The notes under the pieces were generated by a model that was not told the DNA's origin, searched no databases, and saw only the letters and a program-made list of their open reading frames with translations. A stretch of 51,100 bases of DNA, from the NCBI GenBank assembly GCA_963824985.1, contig CAWGRQ010000050.1, positions 1-51,100 on the forward strand, read 5' to 3'. Every line of letters begins with the position of its first letter. The stretch's first letter is position 1. Of the stretch, positions 17,169 through 26,516 are shown piece by piece. The translations under genes were made by a program, and so were the position numbers. The stretch is from JAFNAG01 sp963824985 (GTDB lineage Bacteria > Acidobacteriota > UBA6911).

Positions 17169-19046
17169 TCACCTCTTTCCAGGCCCAAATCGTTGCAGCC
17201 ACAGGCGGAACATCAACACATTCCAGAGCTCGTTGGAACGGTCCCGGACCCCCGATTGATGCTGCTTCCACATCTTGTGGATGAAGCTTGAGCTGAGGAA
17301 GGGATCGGTTCTCCCAATCAGGTATTCCTGAGCATAATCATGGATTCCGCTGCGAAACCACTCGGCGAGGGGAATTGCGAAGCCCATCTTGGAGCGATTG
17401 ATAATGCTGTCCGGAAGAAGCCCGTGCATAGCTTTTTTGAACAGGTATTTACCACTCCCCCGGTGAAGTTTCAATCGTGACGGCATTCTGGCCACCAATT
17501 CCATTAACCGGTGATCCAGCAAGGGGCAGCGAACCTCAAGCGAATTCGCCATGCTGGCGCGATCTACCTTGGTGAGGATGTCGTCCGTGAGGTAGGTCTT
17601 GACATCGAGGTATTGGATCCGTGACAAGAGATCTTCTGTATTCGCGTTATTGTAATGATCGCGAAAAACCTCAATGGTCCGGTAGCCTCCGAGGTGAGCT
17701 CTCATGTCATCCGAAAAAATGAAGGACTTTTCATAGCTTCGGAATGTGGACATCGACTCAAAATAGCCCTCCAGGGGATCGCGCGCCAGACTCTGGAAGG
17801 TTGTCTTTGCACGAACAAACTGCGGAGCCCAATCCATCTTCGGGTAAATCCGGCCGAGCGGGCCGAAAATGAGCCTTCTCGCCTTAAGCGGCAGGAACGC
17901 TCTCAAGCGGTTCTCCTGTCGGTCCATCTGATAGCGACGATACCCGGCGAGATTTTCGTCGCCTCCATCGCCACTGAGACAGACCGTGACCTTTTCCCGG
18001 GCAATCTGGCTTACGAAATAGGTAGGGAGCGCCGAAGAATCAGAAAACGGCTCGTCATAGTGCCAAACGAGCTTTTCAATCGCATCAATCCTCTCGGGCG
18101 TCACAATGCGCTCGTGATGGTCACTATTCAAATACCGTGCCATCGTCCGGGCATACGAGGATTCGTCGAACTTATCCTCAGAAAAACCTATTGTGGCGGT
18201 TTTTACGGGCTGTTTGAGAATCTGGCTCATCATAAATGCGACCGCCGACGAGTCGAGTCCACCAGAGAGGAATGCGCCTAGCGGCACCTCGCTCATCAAG
18301 CGGATTTCGACGGCGGTTCTGAATTCCGCAATGAACATCTCCCGCCATTGATCTTCGGACAGCTCTCCATCTTCGATGAATTTCAAGTCCCAGTAGGGTA
18401 CCTCCCGGATTGTCCGCCCCTCTACAATCAGGCTATGTGCCGGACGCACTTTACGAATTCTTCGGTAGATGGTCTTCGGAGCCGGAATATATCCGAGGGA
18501 TAGATAGTCGCTGATCGCCTCTTCGTCGATGTCCAGCCCGAGATCCGGGTGGCAGAGAATAGATTTGATCTCGGAGGCAAAGACAAGTTTTTCATCGTCC
18601 AGGTAATAATAGAGCGGCTTCTTGCCGACGCGATCCCGCGCCAGGATGAGCATTTCCTTCGATTGGTCCCAAAGGGCGAAAGCAAACATGCCGCGGAGCT
18701 TCCCGATAAAGTTGTCCGGATACTGTTCGTACAAGTGGACGATGGTTTCCGTATCCGAACGCGTTCTGAAGCTGTGAGCATCTTTCAGCCCGTCTCGGAG
18801 ATCCAAAAAATTGTAGATTTCGCCATTGAAGCTAATCCAGACGCTTCCATCCTCGTTGCACAAGGGCTGCCCACCCGTACTCAGATCGATGATGCTCAGT
18901 CGTCGATGCCCGAGACCAACCGATTTTCCTGCATACACACCCGATTCATCCGGGCCCCGATGCTGCTGAGCGTCTGACATCCTGCCGATGACCAGGTCAT
19001 CCACAGGCCTGCCGTCAAAATAGCGTAGACCGCAAATTCCACACAA
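17169..19046 (-). CDS. asnB: Asparagine synthetase-type amidotransferase, exosortase A-associated form
   Basis: 625 residues. Cys2 (MCGICG), LGHRRLSIIDLSTGGQPL and NGEIYN mark the glutaminase domain. SGGLDSS (261-267) and SGDGGDE (358-364) with NLAGYRRY mark the synthetase domain. The layout and spelling resemble the XrtA/PEP-CTERM-associated amidotransferases (TIGR03108 type) more than the first AsnB of this window. Catalytic motifs are complete, which argues against a lasso-peptide cyclase. It is transcribed away from the ABC exporter gene, 630 bp downstream of it, with element copy 4 between them. Likely acts on a sugar acid of the exopolysaccharide; the substrate is not known. Confidence 0.87.
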   Translation of the reverse strand: MCGICGLRYFDGRPVDDLVIGRMSDAQQHRGPDESGVYAGKSVGLGHRRLSIIDLSTGGQPLCNEDGSVWISFNGEIYNFLDLRDGLKDAHSFRTRSDTETIVHLYEQYPDNFIGKLRGMFAFALWDQSKEMLILARDRVGKKPLYYYLDDEKLVFASEIKSILCHPDLGLDIDEEAISDYLSLGYIPAPKTIYRRIRKVRPAHSLIVEGRTIREVPYWDLKFIEDGELSEDQWREMFIAEFRTAVEIRLMSEVPLGAFLSGGLDSSAVAFMMSQILKQPVKTATIGFSEDKFDESSYARTMARYLNSDHHERIVTPERIDAIEKLVWHYDEPFSDSSALPTYFVSQIAREKVTVCLSGDGGDENLAGYRRYQMDRQENRLRAFLPLKARRLIFGPLGRIYPKMDWAPQFVRAKTTFQSLARDPLEGYFESMSTFRSYEKSFIFSDDMRAHLGGYRTIEVFRDHYNNANTEDLLSRIQYLDVKTYLTDDILTKVDRASMANSLEVRCPLLDHRLMELVARMPSRLKLHRGSGKYLFKKAMHGLLPDSIINRSKMGFAIPLAEWFRSGIHDYAQEYLIGRTDPFLSSSFIHKMWKQHQSGVRDRSNELWNVLMFRLWLQRFGPGKR

Positions 19047-19314
19047 GATTCAAATCTCCAGTTCGATCGTAGACCATTAATATCACTAATCTTCCGCGGC
19101 GACAATCCTCCCGATCACTACCTATATTCTGACCGAATCCAAAAACCATCCTGTAGCACTCAATGCCTAAATCTATCTATCGGCATATCGGGAGCCATAC
19201 TGAGGCGAAATCACCCTGATGAACCACGAACAAGGGACCATCGAGAAGCACAAAAAAGCGAGAAGCCGTGCTCCAGCCAAGCCCTTGAGCAGAAAGTACA
19301 TTCTTCGCTGCAAC

Positions 19315-19615
19315 GCATCTGTTTAGCCGATGCTGAACAGCAGAACGCAAAGACGCAAGGACGCAAGGACGCAAAGAGATTCCTTTCGGTTCGCGGGCAT
19401 GGGCGGCCTTCGGCCGCATCCTTGGGCGAGCCGCGGGAGAAAGCGCAATCCTCCTGAGTAGCCGCTGCCCGCGCTTTCTCCCGCGGCTCGCCCAAGGATG
19501 CGCCAGCGCGAAGCGCTGCGCCCATGCCTGTTGCTCAGTGTCGATCTTTGCGCCCTTGCGCCCTTGCGTCTTTGCGCTTTGCTTCTTCATCCATTTGATT
19601 TGGCTAAACAATTAC
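19315..19615 (-). mobile_element. MITE-like palindromic element, copy 4 (reverse orientation)
   Basis: 301 bp, GCATCTGTTTAGCC to GGCTAAACAATTAC on the + strand, with perfect 8 bp flanking repeats GCTGCAAC at 19307-19314 and 19616-19623. Full-length, with both heptad arms and the inner inverted repeat. It is oriented like asnB at 17169-19046 and lies 269 bp before that gene's start. The 268 bp between element and gene show no other feature. Confidence 0.93.
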
Positions 19616-19675
19616 GCTGCAACAACCGCCCCAACGATTCAAATGTCGATCCCATTCAGCCGCAACGTTCGACAG

Positions 19676-21283
19676 TCAAACAACCTTGCCATAGTCGAGC
19701 CTGACGATGCGATCACCGAGCGAAAAATATCGATCGTCATGGGTTATGACCACAACGGCCTTTCCCTTGCTGCGAAGCTCCGGCAGAAGAGAGCGATAAA
19801 ACACCTCCTTGTAATCCGGGTCCTGGTCCGCTGCCCATTCGTCAAATACATAGATGGGCCTGTCCTCCAAATAGGATACAAGCAAAGCGAGCCTTCTGCG
19901 CTGTCCCTGTGATAAAGCCGTCGTAGAGAAGGTACCTCCCGTGAGGGTGACTTTTTGATTCAGCTGCAGCCTCACCAAATATTCGTCGACCCGGCCATCG
20001 AGATCTTTTTTCGACAACCCCAAAAGACGATCGAAAAGGTAAAAATCAGAAAACACAACAGAAAAGTGCTGGCGGTAATGTTCCCGTGTGGCGTCCGTTA
20101 CAGTGGATTGATCCAACAGGATCTCGCCCGATTGTGGAGTGTATAATCCGCACAACAGCTTAACGAAAGTGGATTTCCCGCTCCCATTTCCGCCGATGAC
20201 GAATACGAGCTCCCCCGGATTCAGCGTAAAGTCAATCGGTCCCAAAACAAAACCATGCGCAGAATCTTCGCGCTCACAATAGCCAAAGACAATATTTCTT
20301 ACTTCAAGCGATTTCCATTTTAGTTTGGCTTCCTGGATAGGGATACCCGACGACGCTTCCAGCGGTAATGAATTCCGAAAGTTATTGATTCGCTCCAAAG
20401 CGATTTGTCCCTTTTGCAGTGAAGGAAGGCCATAAATCATTCCCCAAATAGGATTCATTACGTAGAGCGCGGCAAACGCATATCCCGTGAGAGTCGTAAT
20501 CGGCAGCCGGCTGAAAATGGGCAGCAGAAAGATAAGCACGCCAAGAATGCTATAAAAGATAAATTGGCTGCAACTATCCGTGAAAATGAAACGGTTAATC
20601 ACCGACACGACCTGGCGATTGAGATTGTGCAACGTCATGGATAAGTGATTTTCAAGGAGATCTTCCCGTCTGCTGCGATTCATCCGTATTTCTTTGATGC
20701 CTTCGGTTATCGCCCTGAAATGTCCGAAAAGAGTATCGCGCATTTGCCGGGCGACCTCCATCGCGGCCTGAGTTTTCTGCAGCACCAATCGGTACATAAA
20801 TACTCCCGCAGAGCCCAACACCACGAGCAGAAGAAATGCCTTCCAGGAAAGCCATGCCAGATAGGCCGAGCATCCCACCAAGACCGCAGCATTGACGATA
20901 AGCGCGGGTATGGATTGAATCGCGCTCCCGAGTGAGTTCACGTCATCGGTCAGTGTGGCCATGATACGGGGCACCCCGAGTGATTCCACATTTCGAAGTG
21001 AGCTGTTTGTAAGATCTCGGCATAATCTCACGCACATGGTCATCGTGACCTGTTGAGCGTGGCGAAAAAGCATTTGCTGAGATATCGCCCCGGACAATAT
21101 TTTCCCAAACACCAGAAATGCAAAAGCCAACAGCAGCACCGATCGACTGAACCGTGGGCTGGTGAGCGAGTAATTGATGAGAGCAACAAGTCCGGCGCCG
21201 CACATGCCTCCGGCGAGACTAACCAGGCTCACCACTACTATCATCTTGGGGCATTCCCGAAACAGATAGCGAAAAACAGACAC
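19676..21283 (-). CDS. ABC transporter of the cyclic peptide exporter family (PvdE/SyrD/YojI-like), fused TMD-NBD
   Basis: 535 residues. Six membrane helices are followed by an ATPase domain with Walker A VIGGNGSGKSTF, signature LSQGQRRRLALL and Walker B YVFDEWAADQDP. The DEWAADQDP form is characteristic of the PvdE, SyrD and YojI exporters (TIGR01194 type), which move cyclic or lasso peptides and siderophore precursors across the inner membrane. GTG 21283 is chosen because AAGGA precedes it by eight bases; the longer frame to 21328 has no ribosome site. No peptide synthetase or RiPP precursor is visible nearby, so the cargo may be a cluster-specific peptide or a lipid-linked intermediate. 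Confidence 0.85.
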   Translation of the reverse strand: MSVFRYLFRECPKMIVVVSLVSLAGGMCGAGLVALINYSLTSPRFSRSVLLLAFAFLVFGKILSGAISQQMLFRHAQQVTMTMCVRLCRDLTNSSLRNVESLGVPRIMATLTDDVNSLGSAIQSIPALIVNAAVLVGCSAYLAWLSWKAFLLLVVLGSAGVFMYRLVLQKTQAAMEVARQMRDTLFGHFRAITEGIKEIRMNRSRREDLLENHLSMTLHNLNRQVVSVINRFIFTDSCSQFIFYSILGVLIFLLPIFSRLPITTLTGYAFAALYVMNPIWGMIYGLPSLQKGQIALERINNFRNSLPLEASSGIPIQEAKLKWKSLEVRNIVFGYCEREDSAHGFVLGPIDFTLNPGELVFVIGGNGSGKSTFVKLLCGLYTPQSGEILLDQSTVTDATREHYRQHFSVVFSDFYLFDRLLGLSKKDLDGRVDEYLVRLQLNQKVTLTGGTFSTTALSQGQRRRLALLVSYLEDRPIYVFDEWAADQDPDYKEVFYRSLLPELRSKGKAVVVITHDDRYFSLGDRIVRLDYGKVV

Positions 21284-22248
21284 TGATTTGTCCTTAACGA
21301 ATCTATGGCCGTGAAAGACAAATGTCACTGGTTGGCATGCGGTCCCCCACCTTCTTCATGATCTCCCCATCGACGGGCGTGTCCAACCCTCCGCACAACT
21401 CAGTTATGGATCGGAGAGCGGGGGATCCGGGATGAGATCGCGCATACAGGTCCTGCGCGCATTGTCCCTACCTGCCGCCAAATCTTCAATCATTTCGGCA
21501 AACGAATTTCGTTGCCTCGGACAGCGCAAACTACCGATTATCGATCCATCCTCCGAGCGCCAGCATGATGTTGTTATCACGCTTTTTTCACTGAATGTTC
21601 GGCGGCGCTGGGATGGAGGACGGTGCCGCCGTAAGCGTCATTACGATCGGCATATCATTATATAGCAAAAACGCAAGTGAGTTGGAGGCTCTTCGGCTGC
21701 CCCATCCTTGAAAACGGGCAACCCTTTTACTCCCAAAGATTATGCATCCTGCCTTGCTATTCATTCCGTGAACGATCGGCTGTCCTGGCATCTCGCAAAA
21801 AATTCCTAATATCACAAAACTTATCGTCCATCAATCCATGTTACTTCGGCAAAAAGCTATAAAATCAATAATTAGTTCAGTCGATCGGGAGATCGCCTGG
21901 AGCCGCGGCATGCCCGGCGGATGCGGGGCACAGTAAGCGGATCGCGTTTGGGATTGTTGACGTTTTTGGAGGGCTCATTGTGACAATTTTTGCTATTGCG
22001 CACGCAAAAACACTCAAGTTGTTCTCGAATCTGCCGATCCAGCTAACGAGGCGTAGTACAAGTTGCCGCTATCCAGAATGAGGGCGCACCTCAGAAGGCA
22101 CCGACCCCAATCTTCGGCTTTAGGCTGCAGCCTCGCAGGATCTGGATACGGCACAGAACGGAAGGCTTGCTCCGATCCGGGAGGATGAAACCGCGACCGT
22201 ATCCGGGTTGGCCCTCACTGCCCCTCTTATCCCCCCCGAAAACTTGCG
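21284..22248. other. Long intergenic region
   Basis: About 960 bp with no supported gene. Short frames lack ribosome sites. One imperfect inverted repeat (CGGCGGC...GCCGCCG, near 21600-21632) is the only structure noticed. Confidence 0.45.
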
Positions 22249-22276
22249 TTACACTTGCTGAGAAAGCTAGTATAAT
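22249..22276 (+). promoter_or_regulatory. Candidate sigma-70-type promoter
   Basis: A perfect -10 hexamer TATAAT at 22271-22276 with a weak -35 TTACAC at 22249-22254, spacer 16. It faces the dockerin protein gene, leaving a leader of about 230 bases. Confidence 0.45.
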
Positions 22277-22513
22277 ATGTTCAGTTAAGGTTTCCTCACG
22301 GACGAAATGCTGAGGACCCGGCCGCGTTTTCTGAGGACTTTCTGATTCGGCCCCAATGCCGCGGACTCACCCTCGGGTCTTTTAGATAATCCTCTGTCTC
22401 CGCCTGGATTGGCCCCGGCGGAATGGAGCATTATGTTCCTTGCCCCAACTTGGATCTGCCCATTCAAGATCAAGGCGGGCATACTTATTAGGGCTGGATT
22501 GGAGAGGGTTGCC

Positions 22514-23914
22514 TTGAAAAGATGCATCGAACTATCCCTTGTTATCCTCATAAGCTGCCTGATTTCGCTATCATTAGGGAAGAGCGCAACGAACCAGGAA
22601 AAAACCGTTTCCATTGCAAATGCAGCCGTTCCCTCGGGCTCATCCCCTGACACTGACCCCTGGGCTAGGGCTTTGGCAATCGTCACCGGTGACAGCCTCA
22701 GTGATTTCATCGTGAATGGCCTCACAAATCCGGCGGCGAGTGCCTCTCAACAGGTCACGGCGCTGCAATTCCCGGGCGACGATTATGTTAACCGATCATT
22801 CCGCCGCACTCTGCAACAAGGATTGCCCAATCCCTATCCGCTAACGGTCATCTGGCAGGCTTGGGTTGAAAACAAGAGTCCCCAATTCTACCAGACGTGC
22901 TGGTTCTTCGGCCCGCGGGATTACTTGAACGGTGGACAAGGGTATTATTACGGGTGCTGTCCCTACCCCTATATTCCCGGAGGACTTCCAGATCCGAATG
23001 GTACCCTGCGTTGGGAAATCGCGGCCAGAGCCGACGATATTATAGGCGATGCAATCGAAATTGGACGCTGGTATACCTGCGGATTTACGGCATGGAAAGA
23101 TGGCTCCGGCTCGCACCACCGTTTCTACTTCGACTTGCCGAATACGGCAAAGCTCATTTCCAAGGATTTGGAGTTAAGCTACTTTCCCACCTTAATGCCC
23201 GATCAGGAATTTTGCTGGGGTGACGCGCAGTGGGATCACGTCAGGAATGGGAGTGGCAAGGAGCAGCTCAGGGGCCGGATGCGCCGCTTCAAGATCATCC
23301 AAGCGCAGCTTTCACTGTCCGACCTCGTGCAGGAAGCAGTATCGGACGAGATCGTCACATCCGTCGCCAACGCAAACATCTGGTATTACAATCCCAATCC
23401 GCGCCCTGACGATCTGCTGGACAAGAGCGGCAGAGGGAACCATTTCAGTTGGTATGACCCGAGCCAAACGGCCAGCCTCTGGACTGAAACGTCGACGTCA
23501 GTGGCGACGCCGACCATATCTCCCAATGGCGGTTCATTTAGCGGGTCCGTTCAAGTATCGTTCACCTGTGCGACATCTGGAGCTGAAATCCGTTACACTA
23601 CCAATGGCGTGACCCCCACCGCTTCCTCAACGCTTTACAGCGCGCCGTTTGCGCTAACCAGTACCGCCACTGTCAAGGCTCTGGGCCTGAAATCGGGTAT
23701 GACGAACAGCGCCATAGCCAGCGCTGCATTCATCGTCAGTATCAAAGGGGATTTGAACCAGGATAATCGGGTTGATGTCCTGGATCTTCAGTTATGTGTT
23801 AATTGCATTCTGGCTGGGACTTCATGCCCCAATGCAGACGTAAATCAAGATGGCTCAGTAAATGTTCTGGACTTGCAAATGATTATTAATATCATATTAC
23901 AATTCAGCCCCTAG
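22514..23914 (+). CDS. Secreted protein with chitobiase-type C-terminal domain and dockerin repeats
   Basis: 466 residues from TTG 22514, which follows GGAGAGGG by five bases and opens directly into a signal peptide (LKRCIELSLVILISCLISLSLG). Residues about 60-300 form an unassigned, probably beta-sandwich (LamG-like) domain with cysteines (CWFFG, YYYGCCPYPY). About 330-405 is a CHB_HEX_C-like domain (TPTISPNGGSFSGSVQVSF...GAEIRYTTNG). The last 55 residues are a type I dockerin-like pair of calcium loops (GDLNQDNRVDVLDLQ and ADVNQDGSVNVLDLQ). It is likely surface-bound or extracellular and may bind polysaccharide. No catalytic site is recognised. Confidence 0.78.
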   Translation: MKRCIELSLVILISCLISLSLGKSATNQEKTVSIANAAVPSGSSPDTDPWARALAIVTGDSLSDFIVNGLTNPAASASQQVTALQFPGDDYVNRSFRRTLQQGLPNPYPLTVIWQAWVENKSPQFYQTCWFFGPRDYLNGGQGYYYGCCPYPYIPGGLPDPNGTLRWEIAARADDIIGDAIEIGRWYTCGFTAWKDGSGSHHRFYFDLPNTAKLISKDLELSYFPTLMPDQEFCWGDAQWDHVRNGSGKEQLRGRMRRFKIIQAQLSLSDLVQEAVSDEIVTSVANANIWYYNPNPRPDDLLDKSGRGNHFSWYDPSQTASLWTETSTSVATPTISPNGGSFSGSVQVSFTCATSGAEIRYTTNGVTPTASSTLYSAPFALTSTATVKALGLKSGMTNSAIASAAFIVSIKGDLNQDNRVDVLDLQLCVNCILAGTSCPNADVNQDGSVNVLDLQMIINIILQFSP

Positions 23915-24475
23915 GGCTCTCCCCTTTTCGCAATAGCTGATCATGGCCGGGACAATTCGGGAATCTGAGATTCTCCGAACCCCCGGCTTTCCTATAAACG
24001 CTTGACTCCAATCAGGTTCAACGCGCATACAGAGACCCTTCGATGCCTCCGGTTAATGCACAGGTTGTCCGCTTTGCCGAGGTTTTTCACAAGCCTGTTA
24101 ATCGTCACGTGCGATCAGCCCGAAAGCAGATCCGCTTCGTCAACGAGCTCTGCAACACCTTCTGCTGCCTGACCATGGTCGGGACCTTGCGCCAACAACC
24201 TTTCATGCTCGGCACAGGGGTGGAGCGATTGGCCGGAAAAGGAATTATTCACCTTCCGCCCGGTCATCCGTGGACGCCAGACGGGGGCTCATTGTCCCAA
24301 GGCGCCGGGCTTTGCGGCACTCAGCCGTGGCTCGACCCGATCACATAATGATGAAAAATCACAAGATACCCTCCGCCGGCCTCGGATCCCTTTGGCGGAA
24401 GGTCGCAAGATCCGGAATCACAGATGCGGAGCTTGTAGGAAAGGCGGCAATAGGAGTAGAGTTGCCCGAGTTCCT
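23915..24475. other. Intergenic region
   Basis: No supported gene. A 101-codon frame at 24043-24348 (MPPVNAQVVRFAEVFHKPVN) has no ribosome site and no recognised family. A GGGAATCTGAGATTCTCCG hairpin lies near 23959-23977. Confidence 0.4.
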
Positions 24476-25417
24476 ATGAAAATCCTGCTCCAAATATTCG
24501 CGATTGCGAGTCTCCTGGTGCTGGTCACGAACCTGGGGGGCGCGGTTGACAAGCGCATCCTCTCGGACCTCCAAAACTTTGGGCACGCGCCGCTCTTCGG
24601 GATGGCAGCGCTCGCCTTGGTACGTAGCTTCCGCAAGCGGGAAGCACAGCCAGCGAGGAACCGCGCGGGATTCTTGCCCTACTTGCTCACGATAATTGTC
24701 GTACTTGGACTCGGATTACTGACTGAATGGATCCAGGCAATGTCAGGCAGGGATGCTGAGGCAGCTGACGTAGTCACCGATGCAGCCGGTGCAACGGCCT
24801 TCTTGATCGCACATTGGAGTTTCACACCTGGCATCCCGCGCATCGGGCGTTTCTCCGCGCGACTGGCGGCAGGAGTCATCCTCCTTGGATTTGCGCTTCC
24901 CAGCCTGATTACCGGAGCATCGATGCTTCGCCGCAACCGCATGTTTCCGGTTATCAACAATTTTGACTCGCTCCTCGATACGCGATTCTGCTCCGTAAGG
25001 GACGCGCAACTTTCAGTTGTTCCCGATCCCGCGGGATCGCACGCGCCGAGCGGAAACCGCATGGCGCGAATTACGTTCGCCCCTGCGGATTTCTCCACTT
25101 TTGTGATGGAGGAGCCCTACCCTGATTGGCAAGGGTACAGTGAGCTGGAGTTTCTGGCCTATTCGGATCTCCAGATGCCTGTGACCCTGGTGGTTCGCAT
25201 TGAGGATGAGCGCCACAATAATAACTACAACGATCGCTTCAACGCCGCTTTCATAATCAACCCCGGCATTAATGCGATCCACATTCCGCTTACGGAGATC
25301 GAGAACGCTCCAGAGGCCCGACGCCTGGACATGACCGCGATTGCGGCGTTCATGATCTTCGCGGTTTCACCGCCAAAGTCATTTTCTGTCTATTTTGATG
25401 ACTTCCAGCTACGATAA
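24476..25417 (+). CDS. VanZ-like membrane protein with C-terminal beta-sandwich domain
   Basis: 313 residues. The N-terminal 150 residues carry VanZ-type helices (LLQIFAIASLLVLVTNLGG, FGHAPLFGMAALALV, LLTIIVVLGLGLLTEWIQAMSGRDAEAADVVTDAAGATAF). In VanZ, the conserved E-x-x-Q and D-x-x-x-D/N pattern sits in exactly this last helix pair. From about 160 a soluble domain follows (NNFDSLLDTRFCS..., ending SFSVYFDDFQLR) resembling galactose-binding or CIA30-like beta-sandwiches. VanZ proteins relate to glycopeptide tolerance and envelope glycans; the fusion suggests carbohydrate handling at the membrane surface. ATG 24476 lacks a good ribosome site, so the start is approximate. Confidence 0.75.
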   Translation: MKILLQIFAIASLLVLVTNLGGAVDKRILSDLQNFGHAPLFGMAALALVRSFRKREAQPARNRAGFLPYLLTIIVVLGLGLLTEWIQAMSGRDAEAADVVTDAAGATAFLIAHWSFTPGIPRIGRFSARLAAGVILLGFALPSLITGASMLRRNRMFPVINNFDSLLDTRFCSVRDAQLSVVPDPAGSHAPSGNRMARITFAPADFSTFVMEEPYPDWQGYSELEFLAYSDLQMPVTLVVRIEDERHNNNYNDRFNAAFIINPGINAIHIPLTEIENAPEARRLDMTAIAAFMIFAVSPPKSFSVYFDDFQLR

Positions 25418-25776
25418 TCATGTCCCTTGGAAGATCGATTTTTTGGCAAAAAACCATCGGATCAGGCCGGATCCGGTCGGATACATCCCATTTCCTACTC
25501 AGGCGACCTCACAACACCACCGTCTTTTACAAAAAGCTGTTTGGGACCAGAGCAGTTATGGGTGCGATTCACCATCACTGGCGTCAGAACCTCTGCCAGA
25601 GGTCGTGGCCTCTTTGACATTACAGGCGATCCTGGCGGAGGATTGGGTTCGGCAGGGTAAATGCCGGCCCTGGGTGCCAGCCGCGTAGATCCGTAGATCC
25701 GATCACAGCGCTGCGCTGCGAGTAATCAGATTGGTTCCCGGGGGTAGTTCTCAAGCAATTCAATGGGAATAGAACT
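25418..25776. other. Intergenic region
   Basis: No supported gene or repeat; it separates the VanZ-like gene from tRNA-Sec. Confidence 0.4.
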
Positions 25777-25875
25777 GGCGGAGGTGCATGGGAATCGAAC
25801 CCACCGAACCTACCTTCCGGTAAATCCCACTGGATTTGAAGTCCAGGCCAGCCACCGGGCCAGATTCACCTCCGC
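25777..25875 (-). tRNA. selC: tRNA-Sec (anticodon UCA)
   Basis: 99 nt. An eight-pair acceptor stem GCGGAGGT/ACCTCCGC; anticodon arm CTGGA-CTTCAAA-TCCAG, giving anticodon TCA that reads UGA; a long variable arm; and T arm GTGGG-TTCGATT-CCCAT. The eight-pair acceptor, long variable arm and TCA anticodon together are diagnostic of selenocysteine tRNA. CCA is not encoded. Its presence implies that the genome makes selenoproteins, though selA, selB and selD are not in this window. Confidence 0.93.
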
Positions 25876-26220
25876 GCGGGAACGATTGTAGCAGAAGTTG
25901 CTCTTCCGACAACGGCAAACCGCGGAAAGCGGATTTCGTGCCTTCCATCGTTTCTTTTCCTGGGTTGCGGTCGGTGATCGAAGGCATGATCCCGAGATCT
26001 GGAATGACGCAGGCGCGGCGGTGCGCTCCGGCATCCTCATGGGCTGAGAGGCGAACTCAAACCTGACGCGCCGTTCGCCGATCTTCAGGGATTCAACCAT
26101 GCGCAGACCGGGCGGGTCCTCCTGCTTTGGAATCGTAGCCAGGCACTATTCAATAATCGACGGGGGCCTGCAGCAGCCTGCTTGACTGAAGTGTTTCGTC
26201 CGTGTAGAGTTATGCGCCGT
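25876..26220. other. Region between the two tRNA genes
   Basis: No supported gene. A - strand frame starting at 26100 (MVESLKIGERRVRFEF) runs into tRNA-Sec and has no ribosome site, so it is at most a remnant. Confidence 0.4.
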
Positions 26221-26296
26221 GGGGCTGTAGCTCAGCTGGGAGAGTGCCTGACTGGCAGTCAGGAGGTCGTGAGTTCGATCCTCACCAGCTCCACCA
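26221..26296 (+). tRNA. tRNA-Ala (anticodon GGC)
   Basis: 76 nt including an encoded CCA. Acceptor GGGGCTG/CAGCTCC; D arm with GCTCAGCTGGGAGAGTGC; anticodon arm CCTGA-CTGGCAG-TCAGG with anticodon GGC; T arm GTGAG-TTCGATC-CTCAC. All stems are perfect. A decayed copy of the 3' half lies at 29468-29512. Confidence 0.95.
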
Positions 26297-26516
26297 ATAT
26301 CTCATTCCATTTCAATAACTTCCGGTTACTCCAATTTCAGGAGTCATGCGCGGCCTCGGGCTGGGTGCGCCTGGGGTGCAGATTTTCTTGGATGTATCGA
26401 GAGGGATCCCCAGAGATTCAGATATGAACGCGGAGGCTGGGAAATCTGCAAGGGATCGATGCGCGGCCGAATCTCCCGCCGGTTATTTGAATCTCCCTGG
26501 GCAGGATCTGTCGCAC

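Noticed and set aside
17169..19046. Lasso-peptide cyclase
   Set aside because: Cys2 and the complete glutaminase domain are present and the sequence resembles exosortase-associated amidotransferases; no precursor or protease partner is seen.
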